From: Ruminococcaceae bacterium UBA866
Lineage (GTDB): Bacteria; Bacillota; Clostridia; Oscillospirales; Ruminococcaceae
Reading direction: 5' to 3'
Assembly (NCBI GenBank): GCA_002295325.1
Contig: DBGA01000085.1
Location: 27,561 to 35,281, forward strand
DNA length: 7,721 bases
Part shown: in pieces, positions 1 through 5,677 of the stretch
How positions within the stretch are numbered: the stretch's first letter is position 1
Layout: every line of letters starts with the position of its first letter
Translations under genes and position numbers: made by a program
Notes under the pieces: model-generated
What the model saw: only the letters and a program-made list of their open reading frames with translations
Told to the model about the DNA's origin: nothing
The model's database searches: none

Positions 1-2806
1 GAATTTGATTTTTCTTTTCTTCCAAACGAGCCATTTCAGACGCAAGCTTTTCTTTTCGCTCAGTAATTACTCGCTCTTCCTTTCGGAGTATCGTAGTTTT
101 GCCTTCAAATTCTTGACGGTCTGTGATTGCTTTCTCAATTTTTTCGTTTAGCTTTACAATGCCATCACGCTTATTTTGAGTTTCTTCTGCAACTTTTTCA
201 ATATTTGTTGAAATATCAGCATTTTTAGTTTCTAAAGATGCAATTTGCTCTTGCAGTAAGTTTGACAAATCCTCGGTAGTTTGCTTTCTATGCTTAAGTT
301 CAGCAATTGACTGCACCAAAGCCTCAATGTCCTTATTCAATCCAATACTTGTTATATGCAAAGCAGAAATTTCATCAGCCAAAGAAGTTTTGATATTTGT
401 TGCAGACTGATTGGTTGCCTGAAGCGAATTAAGTTCTACTGATTCTTTTAGTATACCCTTATCCAACCCAGTAAGCCTCTCTGTAGTTTCCTTATGGGTT
501 TGCAAAATAAGCTTGTGCTTTGCACGTTTTGCATTCAATTCACTAGACATATTTGCCACTAATTGTGTTGAGTGAAGCAATATCTGCTCGATACGCTTAC
601 ATTCACCTGCAACACGAATTTTGTCTTCATTTAGTGTTGTCATTTCGCTTGTTAAGGCTGTAAATTCTGCCTCAATTTTTGATACATCCTCTAACAAGGT
701 AGACATAGATGACCTGTTTTGGCTAAGCCTTAAACTTAAATTTCCAATCTCACTTCTCAAAGTTGAAATATCATTTTTCCTGCTTAAAAAGGATTGTCCT
801 TTGTTCTTTGAGCCACCAGTAAGTGAGCCACCGGGATTAATAACCTGCCCATCAAGTGTTACAATTTTAAACCTATAATTATTTTTTTGTGCGATTAAAA
901 CCGCTGTATCAATATCGTCAACTATTACAATTCTCGATAGCAAGGAATCAACAATGGATTGATATTTTTTATCATATGAAACCAAATTTGAAGCAACATC
1001 AATATAGCCTGAGTAGTTTTCAAGCCCAGAAACATTCAGCGTTGAGGCTGTAATTGTAGTAATTGGCAGGAATGTTGCCCGACCCAAGTTGCCTTCTTTT
1101 AATGCACGAATTGCAGCTTTTGCATCGGCTTCATTTGCTACAACAATATTTTGCATAGCTCCGCCAAGTGCAGTTTCAATCGCAGTTGAGTACTCATCAC
1201 GAACTTCAATTAGTTGCGAAATTGTACCAAAGATGCCCTTTAGTGTTCCATTTTTGGACTTCTTAATAATCTCTTTAACACTAAACGCAAACCCATCAAG
1301 CGACTGCTCCATACCCTCTAAGAGCCTTGCTCTTTGTTCTTTTTCTTTTATCAAAAGATCAGCCTTATCACACTCAAGTTTTATCGCATTAAGTTTTTGT
1401 GACCGATTTTCAAGCTTAATTTTGTGGCCTAAATATGTATTGTTTAAGGATTCAGCTTTTTCATTTAGCTCGCTTATAAAAACTATTGTCTCATCAAGCT
1501 CTTTTTGATATGCATCAATTTCCTTACGTTTTTCTTGCTCATCAGTCTCATTTTTCTTGATAGTATCTGCTAGTTCAGACAAATTAATTTCAGCCAAAGC
1601 AATTGCCATTTTTGCTTGTGATTGGTCTAACAGTAGCTTATTTAGCTCATCAGAGAGCTCCTTTTCACGAAGTGAAAAATGATCTGTTTCATTTGATCGA
1701 GCCAATAACTCTTCCTGCTTACTAGATATTAACTCATTAATTTGAGATAGTTTTAGGGTAATATCATTAATTTGAACATTCTTGTTGTCAATATCTGAAT
1801 TAACTGTATCTGAACTCTTAGCATTATTTTCAATTTCAGATTGAATTCTAATGATACTCTCTTTGTTATGCTCAATGTCATTTTCTAAAACCGCAACCTG
1901 AGAAGTCAACTCTGAAATATTTCCCTCAATATCATCCTTTTCACGACGCATAGTGTCAATTGAAATTAAACAGTTTTGCATGTCCAAAAAAGCTTGCTGA
2001 ATTTGATTTTCGATGCTTTGAATTTGATTTTCAATCTCCTCATGTTGTCCGGCACAAACAACAATCTTGTCGCTTTGATTTTTCAATGCTAGATTTGAAC
2101 GCTCGATTGTATCTATCCATAAAGAAACCTCAAGGGATTTCTTCCGATTAGATAGTTCAATAAATTTATTTGCTTTTTCTGATTGTTCCCTCAATGGGCC
2201 TACTCGGCTTTCAAGTTCCAATAAAATATCACGTAAGCGCACCAAATTTTCCTCGGCACGCTGAAGACTTCTTTCAGATTCATTTTTCTTATATCTAAAT
2301 TTTGAAATACCAGCGGCTTCCTCAAAAATTTCTCGTCTTTCATTGCTTTTAGATTGTACAATTTCTGCAATTTTCCCTTGACCAACCATGGAATAGCCAT
2401 CCTTGCCAAGCCCAGTGTCCATAAGTATTTCTTGCAAATCTTTCAATCTAACTATACTGCGATTTATCATGTATTCGCTGTCACCTGAACGATCATATCT
2501 TCTTGTAATTGTAATCTCGTCATTATCTATAGGCAACTCACGGTTTGAGTTATCGACCGTCAAAGACACTTCAGCAAACCCTTGTGATTTACGGGTTTTA
2601 GTACCTGTAAATATGACATCTTCCATTTTACTGCCACGCAAAGTTTTGGTAGACTGCTCCCCCATTACCCATCGAACAGCATCACTTATATTACTTTTCC
2701 CACTACCATTTGGCCCAACAACAGCGGTTAAACCTTTGCCAAAAGCAACCTTGGTTTTATCGGGAAACGACTTAAATCCCTGCATTTCTAGATATTTTAA
2801 TAGCAA
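1..2806 (-). CDS. smc: SMC chromosome segregation ATPase, 5' part (935 codons, runs off the window)
   Basis: SMC is the ATPase of the bacterial condensin complex; with ScpA and ScpB it organises and helps segregate the chromosome. The frame has no stop from 2806 to the window edge. Visible in order: N-terminal ATPase half-domain with Walker A GPNGSGKSN at residues 31-39; the conserved stretch FEEAAGISKFRYKK at 161-174; a long coiled coil (about 175-495); a hinge (about 500-665) ending in PGGSLTGGS at 658-666; and the start of the returning coiled coil. The ABC signature and Walker B half, roughly 250 residues in a typical protein of about 1,180, lies beyond base 1. I place the start at TTG 2806, because AAGGA lies 9 bases upstream and the protein then opens MLLKYLEMQGFKSF as in the family; the in-frame ATG at 2785 has no such site. 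The start overlaps the end of the radical SAM gene by 10 bases, suggesting translational coupling. Confidence 0.97.
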   Translation of the reverse strand, partial: MLLKYLEMQGFKSFPDKTKVAFGKGLTAVVGPNGSGKSNISDAVRWVMGEQSTKTLRGSKMEDVIFTGTKTRKSQGFAEVSLTVDNSNRELPIDNDEITITRRYDRSGDSEYMINRSIVRLKDLQEILMDTGLGKDGYSMVGQGKIAEIVQSKSNERREIFEEAAGISKFRYKKNESERSLQRAEENLVRLRDILLELESRVGPLREQSEKANKFIELSNRKKSLEVSLWIDTIERSNLALKNQSDKIVVCAGQHEEIENQIQSIENQIQQAFLDMQNCLISIDTMRREKDDIEGNISELTSQVAVLENDIEHNKESIIRIQSEIENNAKSSDTVNSDIDNKNVQINDITLKLSQINELISSKQEELLARSNETDHFSLREKELSDELNKLLLDQSQAKMAIALAEINLSELADTIKKNETDEQEKRKEIDAYQKELDETIVFISELNEKAESLNNTYLGHKIKLENRSQKLNAIKLECDKADLLIKEKEQRARLLEGMEQSLDGFAFSVKEIIKKSKNGTLKGIFGTISQLIEVRDEYSTAIETALGGAMQNIVVANEADAKAAIRALKEGNLGRATFLPITTITASTLNVSGLENYSGYIDVASNLVSYDKKYQSIVDSLLSRIVIVDDIDTAVLIAQKNNYRFKIVTLDGQVINPGGSLTGGSKNKGQSFLSRKNDISTLRSEIGNLSLRLSQNRSSMSTLLEDVSKIEAEFTALTSEMTTLNEDKIRVAGECKRIEQILLHSTQLVANMSSELNAKRAKHKLILQTHKETTERLTGLDKGILKESVELNSLQATNQSATNIKTSLADEISALHITSIGLNKDIEALVQSIAELKHRKQTTEDLSNLLQEQIASLETKNADISTNIEKVAEETQNKRDGIVKLNEKIEKAITDRQEFEGKTTILRKEERVITERKEKLASEMARLEEKKNQI
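1998..2032 (-). repeat. 21-base tandem repeat coding for a duplicated coiled-coil heptad in SMC
   Basis: The 14 bases at 1998-2011 recur exactly at 2019-2032, a period of 21 bases. In the smc frame this gives IENQIQS (residues 258-264) followed by IENQIQQ (265-271), two nearly identical heptads in the first coiled-coil arm. A period of 21 bases keeps both the reading frame and the heptad register. It is probably a small in-frame duplication, or convergence within low-complexity coiled-coil sequence. Confidence 0.7.
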
Positions 2807-3804
2807 TCTTGCACATCCTTTACTATTATTTCAAAATCATTAAGCTCTTTTTTCTCCATTACTTTAACATTATATCCCATATTACTTAGCTTTTCTATAT
2901 TTATTTTCTTTTGCCCTATCATTTTAGATACATTACCAAGTTTTACATAAATAATAACATTTTTTGAGTTCTGTTTTTGTAGAGTTTCAATAGCCTTTTG
3001 CATATAAATTGTGTTCTCACAGAGCTCTTTAAATGCCGGGTGATAAATCCCACCGAGCATATCAGACTCAATATCATTTGATGCATGAAGTCCGAGCTTA
3101 ATAACCTTTATTTTGTTTTGTATAAAAAACAATAGTAGTTCAGCACATAAGCCAATCGCAGTTTCAAGTGGCATTACTTTATATTCTCCACTTAAATAAA
3201 GCTGTGCAAGTTTTGTACCTTTTAAGATAACTGTAGGATATATTCTGACAGTATCGGGCTTTATTTTAGCAATTTCATTTGCAGTAAAGCGTGCTCCATC
3301 TACAGTATCACCATACAGTCCAACCATCATTTGAAGTCCTAAAGAAAATCCATGTTTTTTAATTAACTTGGATGCCTTTACCACGTCAGACGACGAATGT
3401 CCCCGATTATTTAGCTCTAACACATCATCACACATACTTTGTGCTCCAAGCTCAATCGAGGTGACATTATAGCGTATTAATATGCTCAAAACCTCATTAT
3501 CAATTGCGTCGGGGCGGGTTGAAATTCGAATTCCCGCAAATTTATTATCACCTACAAATTCATTTGCAGCTTCCAGCAGTGATAACATATATTGTCGATT
3601 AATTGCTGTAAAGCTGCCGCCGAAAAACGCAATTTCGGTGTCAGCTTTATCTTTTATTATGTCTATTGATTGCGATAAAATTTCAGTTACATCTTTTGGG
3701 GTTGGTTGTTTTTTTGCTCCTGAAATTATATTTTGATTACAAAAACTACAAGCATGATTGCAGCCTTGATGAGGAATAAATATTGAAATATTATTATGTT
3801 TCAT
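2797..3804 (-). CDS. Elp3-like radical SAM protein without acetyltransferase domain (335 aa)
   Basis: This is a radical SAM enzyme of the Elp3/MiaB-type superfamily; its substrate is unknown. The cluster-binding motif CNHACSFC (C15, C19, C22; CX3CX2C) sits at the N-terminus. It is followed by GGSFT (62-66, SAM-binding glycine region), STRPD (95-99) and ELGAQSM (118-124), the order seen in the radical SAM part of Elp3. At 335 residues it lacks the C-terminal GNAT domain of true Elp3, so it should not be called a histone or tRNA acetyltransferase. The frame is open upstream to 3879, but I choose ATG 3804: it places the CX3CX2C motif at the usual distance from the N-terminus, has GGAG 10 bases upstream and overlaps rnc by only 11 bases, whereas 3879 would bury 86 bases in rnc and add a basic tail unlike the family. 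The gene sits between rnc and smc with overlaps on both sides, so it is probably co-translated with them. A role in tRNA or other RNA modification is a guess from the family. Confidence 0.88.
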   Translation of the reverse strand: MKHNNISIFIPHQGCNHACSFCNQNIISGAKKQPTPKDVTEILSQSIDIIKDKADTEIAFFGGSFTAINRQYMLSLLEAANEFVGDNKFAGIRISTRPDAIDNEVLSILIRYNVTSIELGAQSMCDDVLELNNRGHSSSDVVKASKLIKKHGFSLGLQMMVGLYGDTVDGARFTANEIAKIKPDTVRIYPTVILKGTKLAQLYLSGEYKVMPLETAIGLCAELLLFFIQNKIKVIKLGLHASNDIESDMLGGIYHPAFKELCENTIYMQKAIETLQKQNSKNVIIYVKLGNVSKMIGQKKINIEKLSNMGYNVKVMEKKELNDFEIIVKDVQDCY

Positions 3805-4474
3805 ATCCCATAAGCTCCAACGCTTCTTTTGCAGCCAATTGCTCTGCTTGTTTTTTGCTCTTTCCCTTGCCAACACCAATTACATTTGAGTTAAGATGAA
3901 CTTCAACCGTGAATGCCTTATTATGGTCTGGGCCTATCTCGTTTGCAAGAACATATTCAATTTTTTCTTCACGATTTTTTTGAATGATTTCTTGTAGTGC
4001 AGTTTTGTAGTCGGATAGCACGCTAACCTTTTTTACATCAATGTTTTGAGGAACAAAGCTTAAAACAAATTCCTTTGCAGCATCGTATCCCCCATCAAGA
4101 TAAATACTCGCTATTACTGCTTCAAAAGCATCTGATAGGATTGATGGCCTGTTTCTGCCACCTGTATGCTCTTCGCCTTTTCCTACCCTTAAATATTGCC
4201 CTAAATCTATTTTTAGTGCAAATTTATATAAGCTCTTTTCACATACTAGAGATGCACGTAGCTTTGTAAGTTCTCCCTCAGGCAGATGTTTATAATGTTT
4301 AAATAAGTTTTCAGCAACGATTAGTGATAATATTGAGTCGCCTAAAAACTCCAATCTCTCATTATCTTTTCCACCCTTTTTACCCTCATTGGAATAGGAT
4401 GAATGCGTCAAAGCCTCATTCATAAGAGCTTTATTTTTATAATTATAATGGATAACATCTTCAAATTTTTCCAT
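3794..4474 (-). CDS. rnc: Ribonuclease III (226 aa)
   Basis: RNase III is an Mg2+-dependent endonuclease that cuts double-stranded RNA, matures rRNA precursors and processes mRNAs. The family signature NERLEFLGDSILS lies at residues 38-50 and includes catalytic-type E42 and D46; the second metal-binding pair D115 and E118 is in SDAFEAVIASIYLDGG. A double-stranded RNA-binding domain follows (about 155-222), ending in the basic KGKSKKQAEQLAAKEAL region. Length and domain order are normal. ATG 4474 is the only sensible start: an in-frame TGA lies 12 bases upstream and the protein already begins just before the conserved KNKALMNEALTHSS region. The start lacks an SD at normal distance; a perfect AAGGAGG lies 36 bases upstream with an inverted repeat between. 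The gene follows plsX after 77 bases and overlaps the radical SAM gene by 11 bases. Confidence 0.97.
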   Translation of the reverse strand: MEKFEDVIHYNYKNKALMNEALTHSSYSNEGKKGGKDNERLEFLGDSILSLIVAENLFKHYKHLPEGELTKLRASLVCEKSLYKFALKIDLGQYLRVGKGEEHTGGRNRPSILSDAFEAVIASIYLDGGYDAAKEFVLSFVPQNIDVKKVSVLSDYKTALQEIIQKNREEKIEYVLANEIGPDHNKAFTVEVHLNSNVIGVGKGKSKKQAEQLAAKEALELMGYET

Positions 4475-4479
4475 TTTAA

Positions 4480-4509
4480 ACAGGCCTCACCCTATAGGCA
4501 CAAGCCTGC
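4480..4509 (-). promoter_or_regulatory. Hairpin between the SD and the ATG of rnc
   Basis: On the mRNA strand GCAGGCTT (4509-4502) can pair with AGGCCTGT (4487-4480): six Watson-Crick pairs and two G-U pairs around a 14-base loop. AAGGAGGT (4517-4510) directly abuts the 5' arm, and the 3' arm ends 5 bases before ATG 4474. Folding reduces the SD-to-ATG distance from 36 to 6 bases, close to ideal. A smaller competing stem, AGGC-TTGT-GCCT, could also form. The complementarity and spacing are visible; the function is inferred. Confidence 0.55.
4487..4501 (-). other. Possible four-codon leader ORF, in frame with rnc
   Basis: GTG CCT ATA GGG TGA (encoding MPIG) starts 9 bases after the perfect AAGGAGG and lies in the loop of the rnc leader hairpin. 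It shares the rnc reading frame and ends 12 bases before ATG 4474. By linear spacing this GTG, not the rnc ATG, is what the SD serves. It could be a minimal leader peptide allowing reinitiation at rnc, or a relic of a longer rnc N-terminus cut by TGA. It is too short to be supported by coding statistics. Confidence 0.3.
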
Positions 4510-4510
4510 A

Positions 4511-4517
4511 CCTCCTT
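4511..4517 (-). promoter_or_regulatory. Perfect Shine-Dalgarno AAGGAGG in the rnc leader
   Basis: AAGGAGG followed by TG matches nine bases of the canonical complement of the 16S 3' end. It is the strongest ribosome binding site in the window, yet lies 36 bases from the rnc ATG and 9 bases from a GTG that begins a four-codon ORF. No other SD is visible before rnc. Confidence 0.8.
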
Positions 4518-4521
4518 AGAT

Positions 4522-4547
4522 TAATAGGCAATAATAAGTTCCTATTA
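4522..4547 (-). repeat. Inverted repeat just after the plsX stop
   Basis: TAATAGG (mRNA strand 4547-4541) is perfectly complementary to CCTATTA (4528-4522), with a 12-base loop. It begins 4 bases after the plsX stop codon. The stem is AT-rich and no T-run follows, so it is not a convincing intrinsic terminator. The CCTAT of its 3' arm could instead pair with ATAGG at 4491-4495 in the rnc leader, enclosing the SD, so a two-state leader is conceivable but unproven. Confidence 0.4.
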
Positions 4548-4551
4548 TAGA

Positions 4552-5577
4552 TTATTCATTAGCGTCAGATGTTGGTGGTGTTGCTTTTAGTTGTGCAATT
4601 GAGTTGGTAATTTCTTCAACAACACCACGTTCTGCAAAATCTCTAGCCTGACGAATTGCATTTTTGAAAGCCTTTGCATTTGAGCTTCCGTGTGCTTTAA
4701 TTACTGGCTTTGCAGTACCCATAAGAGGAGCGCCGCCATATTCAGTATAGTCCATTTTATTTTTAAATCCCTTGATAGCTGACATAACCATCAAAGCAGA
4801 TAATTTGCCTTTTAGCCCACTCATGAAAATAGACTTCAATGCATTGCTAAACATTTTACCCAAGCCCTCAGTAAGCTTTAATATTATATTTCCGGTGAAG
4901 CCGTCAGCTACAACTACATCAGCATCACCCCTAGGAATATATCTTGGTTCAATGTTTCCAGTAAAATTAACAACTTTACTTGATTTGAAGAGTTTATATG
5001 CAGCTATTTGTAACTCTCCACCCTTTGTTTCCTCTTCACCAATATTTGCAAGGGCAACTTTTGGACTTTTAATACCCATTATTTTTTCCATATAGATTGA
5101 GCCCATAACTCCAAATTGTAGGAGCATTTCAGGGCGACACTCTAGGTTTGCACCAACATCAAGTAAGATATAACAACCGTTTTCAGATGGCATAATTGGT
5201 GCTAATGCTGCACGTTTAATACCTTTAATGCGTTTTACTATAAGAGAAGCACCGACTACAATTGCACCTGTACTTCCAGCACATACAACAGCATCTCCCT
5301 CACCTGCGGCAAGAAGTTTAAACGCTGTCGCCATAGAGCAGTCAGCATAATCAGTCATAATTTTTGATGGGTCTTCGCAGACTGGGATAACTGTTGGACT
5401 ATGTACAACCTTCATTTTTGAAAGGTCTATTTTATTTTCATCAGCAACTTTTTTAAGTATTTCTTGGTCACCAGTAACTGTAATATCAACACCATATTCA
5501 ATGATTGCTGCTTCACAGCCTTGCAAGACTGCAAGAGGTGAATTGTCGCCACCAAATCCATCAACTATAATTCTCAT
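4552..5577 (-). CDS. plsX: Phosphate acyltransferase PlsX (341 aa)
   Basis: PlsX converts acyl-ACP and phosphate to acyl-phosphate, the acyl donor used by PlsY to make lysophosphatidic acid; it is a peripheral membrane-associated enzyme linking fatty acid and phospholipid synthesis. The protein opens MRIIVDGFGGDNSP, the family's N-terminal nucleotide-fold-like start. It contains GDAVVCAGSTGAIVVGAS, LLDVGANLECRP, ANIGEEETKG and VVVADGFTGNIILKLTEG, and near the end YGGAPLMGTAKPVIKAHGSS, all PlsX blocks in normal order. Length is usual for the family. ATG 5577 is required: an in-frame TAG lies 24 bases upstream with no other start between. No SD is seen at normal distance; GAGGT lies 50 bases upstream behind an inverted repeat. 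The usual partners fabD, fabG and acpP do not follow; rnc comes next. Confidence 0.97.
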   Translation of the reverse strand: MRIIVDGFGGDNSPLAVLQGCEAAIIEYGVDITVTGDQEILKKVADENKIDLSKMKVVHSPTVIPVCEDPSKIMTDYADCSMATAFKLLAAGEGDAVVCAGSTGAIVVGASLIVKRIKGIKRAALAPIMPSENGCYILLDVGANLECRPEMLLQFGVMGSIYMEKIMGIKSPKVALANIGEEETKGGELQIAAYKLFKSSKVVNFTGNIEPRYIPRGDADVVVADGFTGNIILKLTEGLGKMFSNALKSIFMSGLKGKLSALMVMSAIKGFKNKMDYTEYGGAPLMGTAKPVIKAHGSSNAKAFKNAIRQARDFAERGVVEEITNSIAQLKATPPTSDANE

Positions 5578-5582
5578 ATTTG

Positions 5583-5627
5583 GAGCATAACACTCTGTCT
5601 ACATTAAAGAAGGCAATTATTATGCTC
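5583..5627 (-). promoter_or_regulatory. Hairpin between the SD and the ATG of plsX
   Basis: On the mRNA strand GAGCATAA (5627-5620) is perfectly complementary to TTATGCTC (5590-5583); one T-G and one A-T pair extend the stem to 10 pairs (5627-5618 with 5592-5583) around a 25-base loop. The SD core GAGGT (5632-5628) abuts the 5' arm, and the 3' arm ends 5 bases before ATG 5577. Folding shortens the SD-to-ATG distance from 50 to 5 bases. The inverted repeat is directly visible; the bridging role is inferred. Confidence 0.6.
5599..5616 (-). other. Possible five-codon leader ORF before plsX
   Basis: TTG CCT TCT TTA ATG TAG (encoding MPSLM) begins 9 bases after GAGGTGA and lies inside the loop of the plsX leader hairpin. 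It is not in frame with plsX. It parallels the GTG-CCT mini-ORF in front of rnc, but an ORF this short can occur by chance. Confidence 0.22.
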
Positions 5628-5641
5628 ACCTCGCCACCTTT
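5626..5641 (-). promoter_or_regulatory. Tandem SD-like sites upstream of plsX
   Basis: AAAGGTGG (5641-5634) and GAGGTGA (5632-5626) both resemble the complement of the 16S 3' end; GAGGTGA matches it exactly over seven bases. They lie 50 or more bases from the plsX ATG, and nothing SD-like is closer (the bases just before the ATG are GCTCCAAAT). The last bases of GAGGTGA overlap the hairpin stem. Confidence 0.55.
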
Positions 5642-5677
5642 CTTTTTTTAGTCTATCCTGACTTGTTGAAATTATTT

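Noticed and set aside
621..1508. Plus-strand ORFs at 621-878 and 1089-1508
   Set aside because: They are antisense to the continuous smc frame, have no family-like sequence and are low in complexity; they are shadows of the coiled-coil codons.
2403..2843. Plus-strand ORF of 146 codons over the smc start
   Set aside because: It is antisense to the highly conserved SMC ATPase N-terminus and has no recognisable domain.
3805..3879. N-terminal extension of the radical SAM gene to a start at 3879
   Set aside because: It would overlap rnc by 86 bases and add 25 basic residues unlike the family; ATG 3804 has GGAG at good spacing and a small overlap.
4522..4547. Intrinsic terminator after plsX
   Set aside because: The stem is only 7 AT-rich pairs and no T-run follows on the minus strand.
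4544..4549. TATAAT on the minus strand as a -10 promoter for rnc
   Set aside because: The hexamer is perfect but no -35-like sequence or TGn extension is found at 16-18 bases; in AT-rich DNA this is expected by chance.
4552..5577. Departure from the usual PlsX motif (GNIEPRYIPRGDADVV instead of a GRDIP-type stretch)
   Set aside because: All other PlsX blocks are intact and this loop varies between lineages, so I do not take it as evidence of altered function.
5642..5677. Terminator or promoter directly after trmFO
   Set aside because: No GC-rich hairpin with a T-run and no paired -35/-10 elements are visible; the A-run on the mRNA strand is in the wrong orientation for a terminator.
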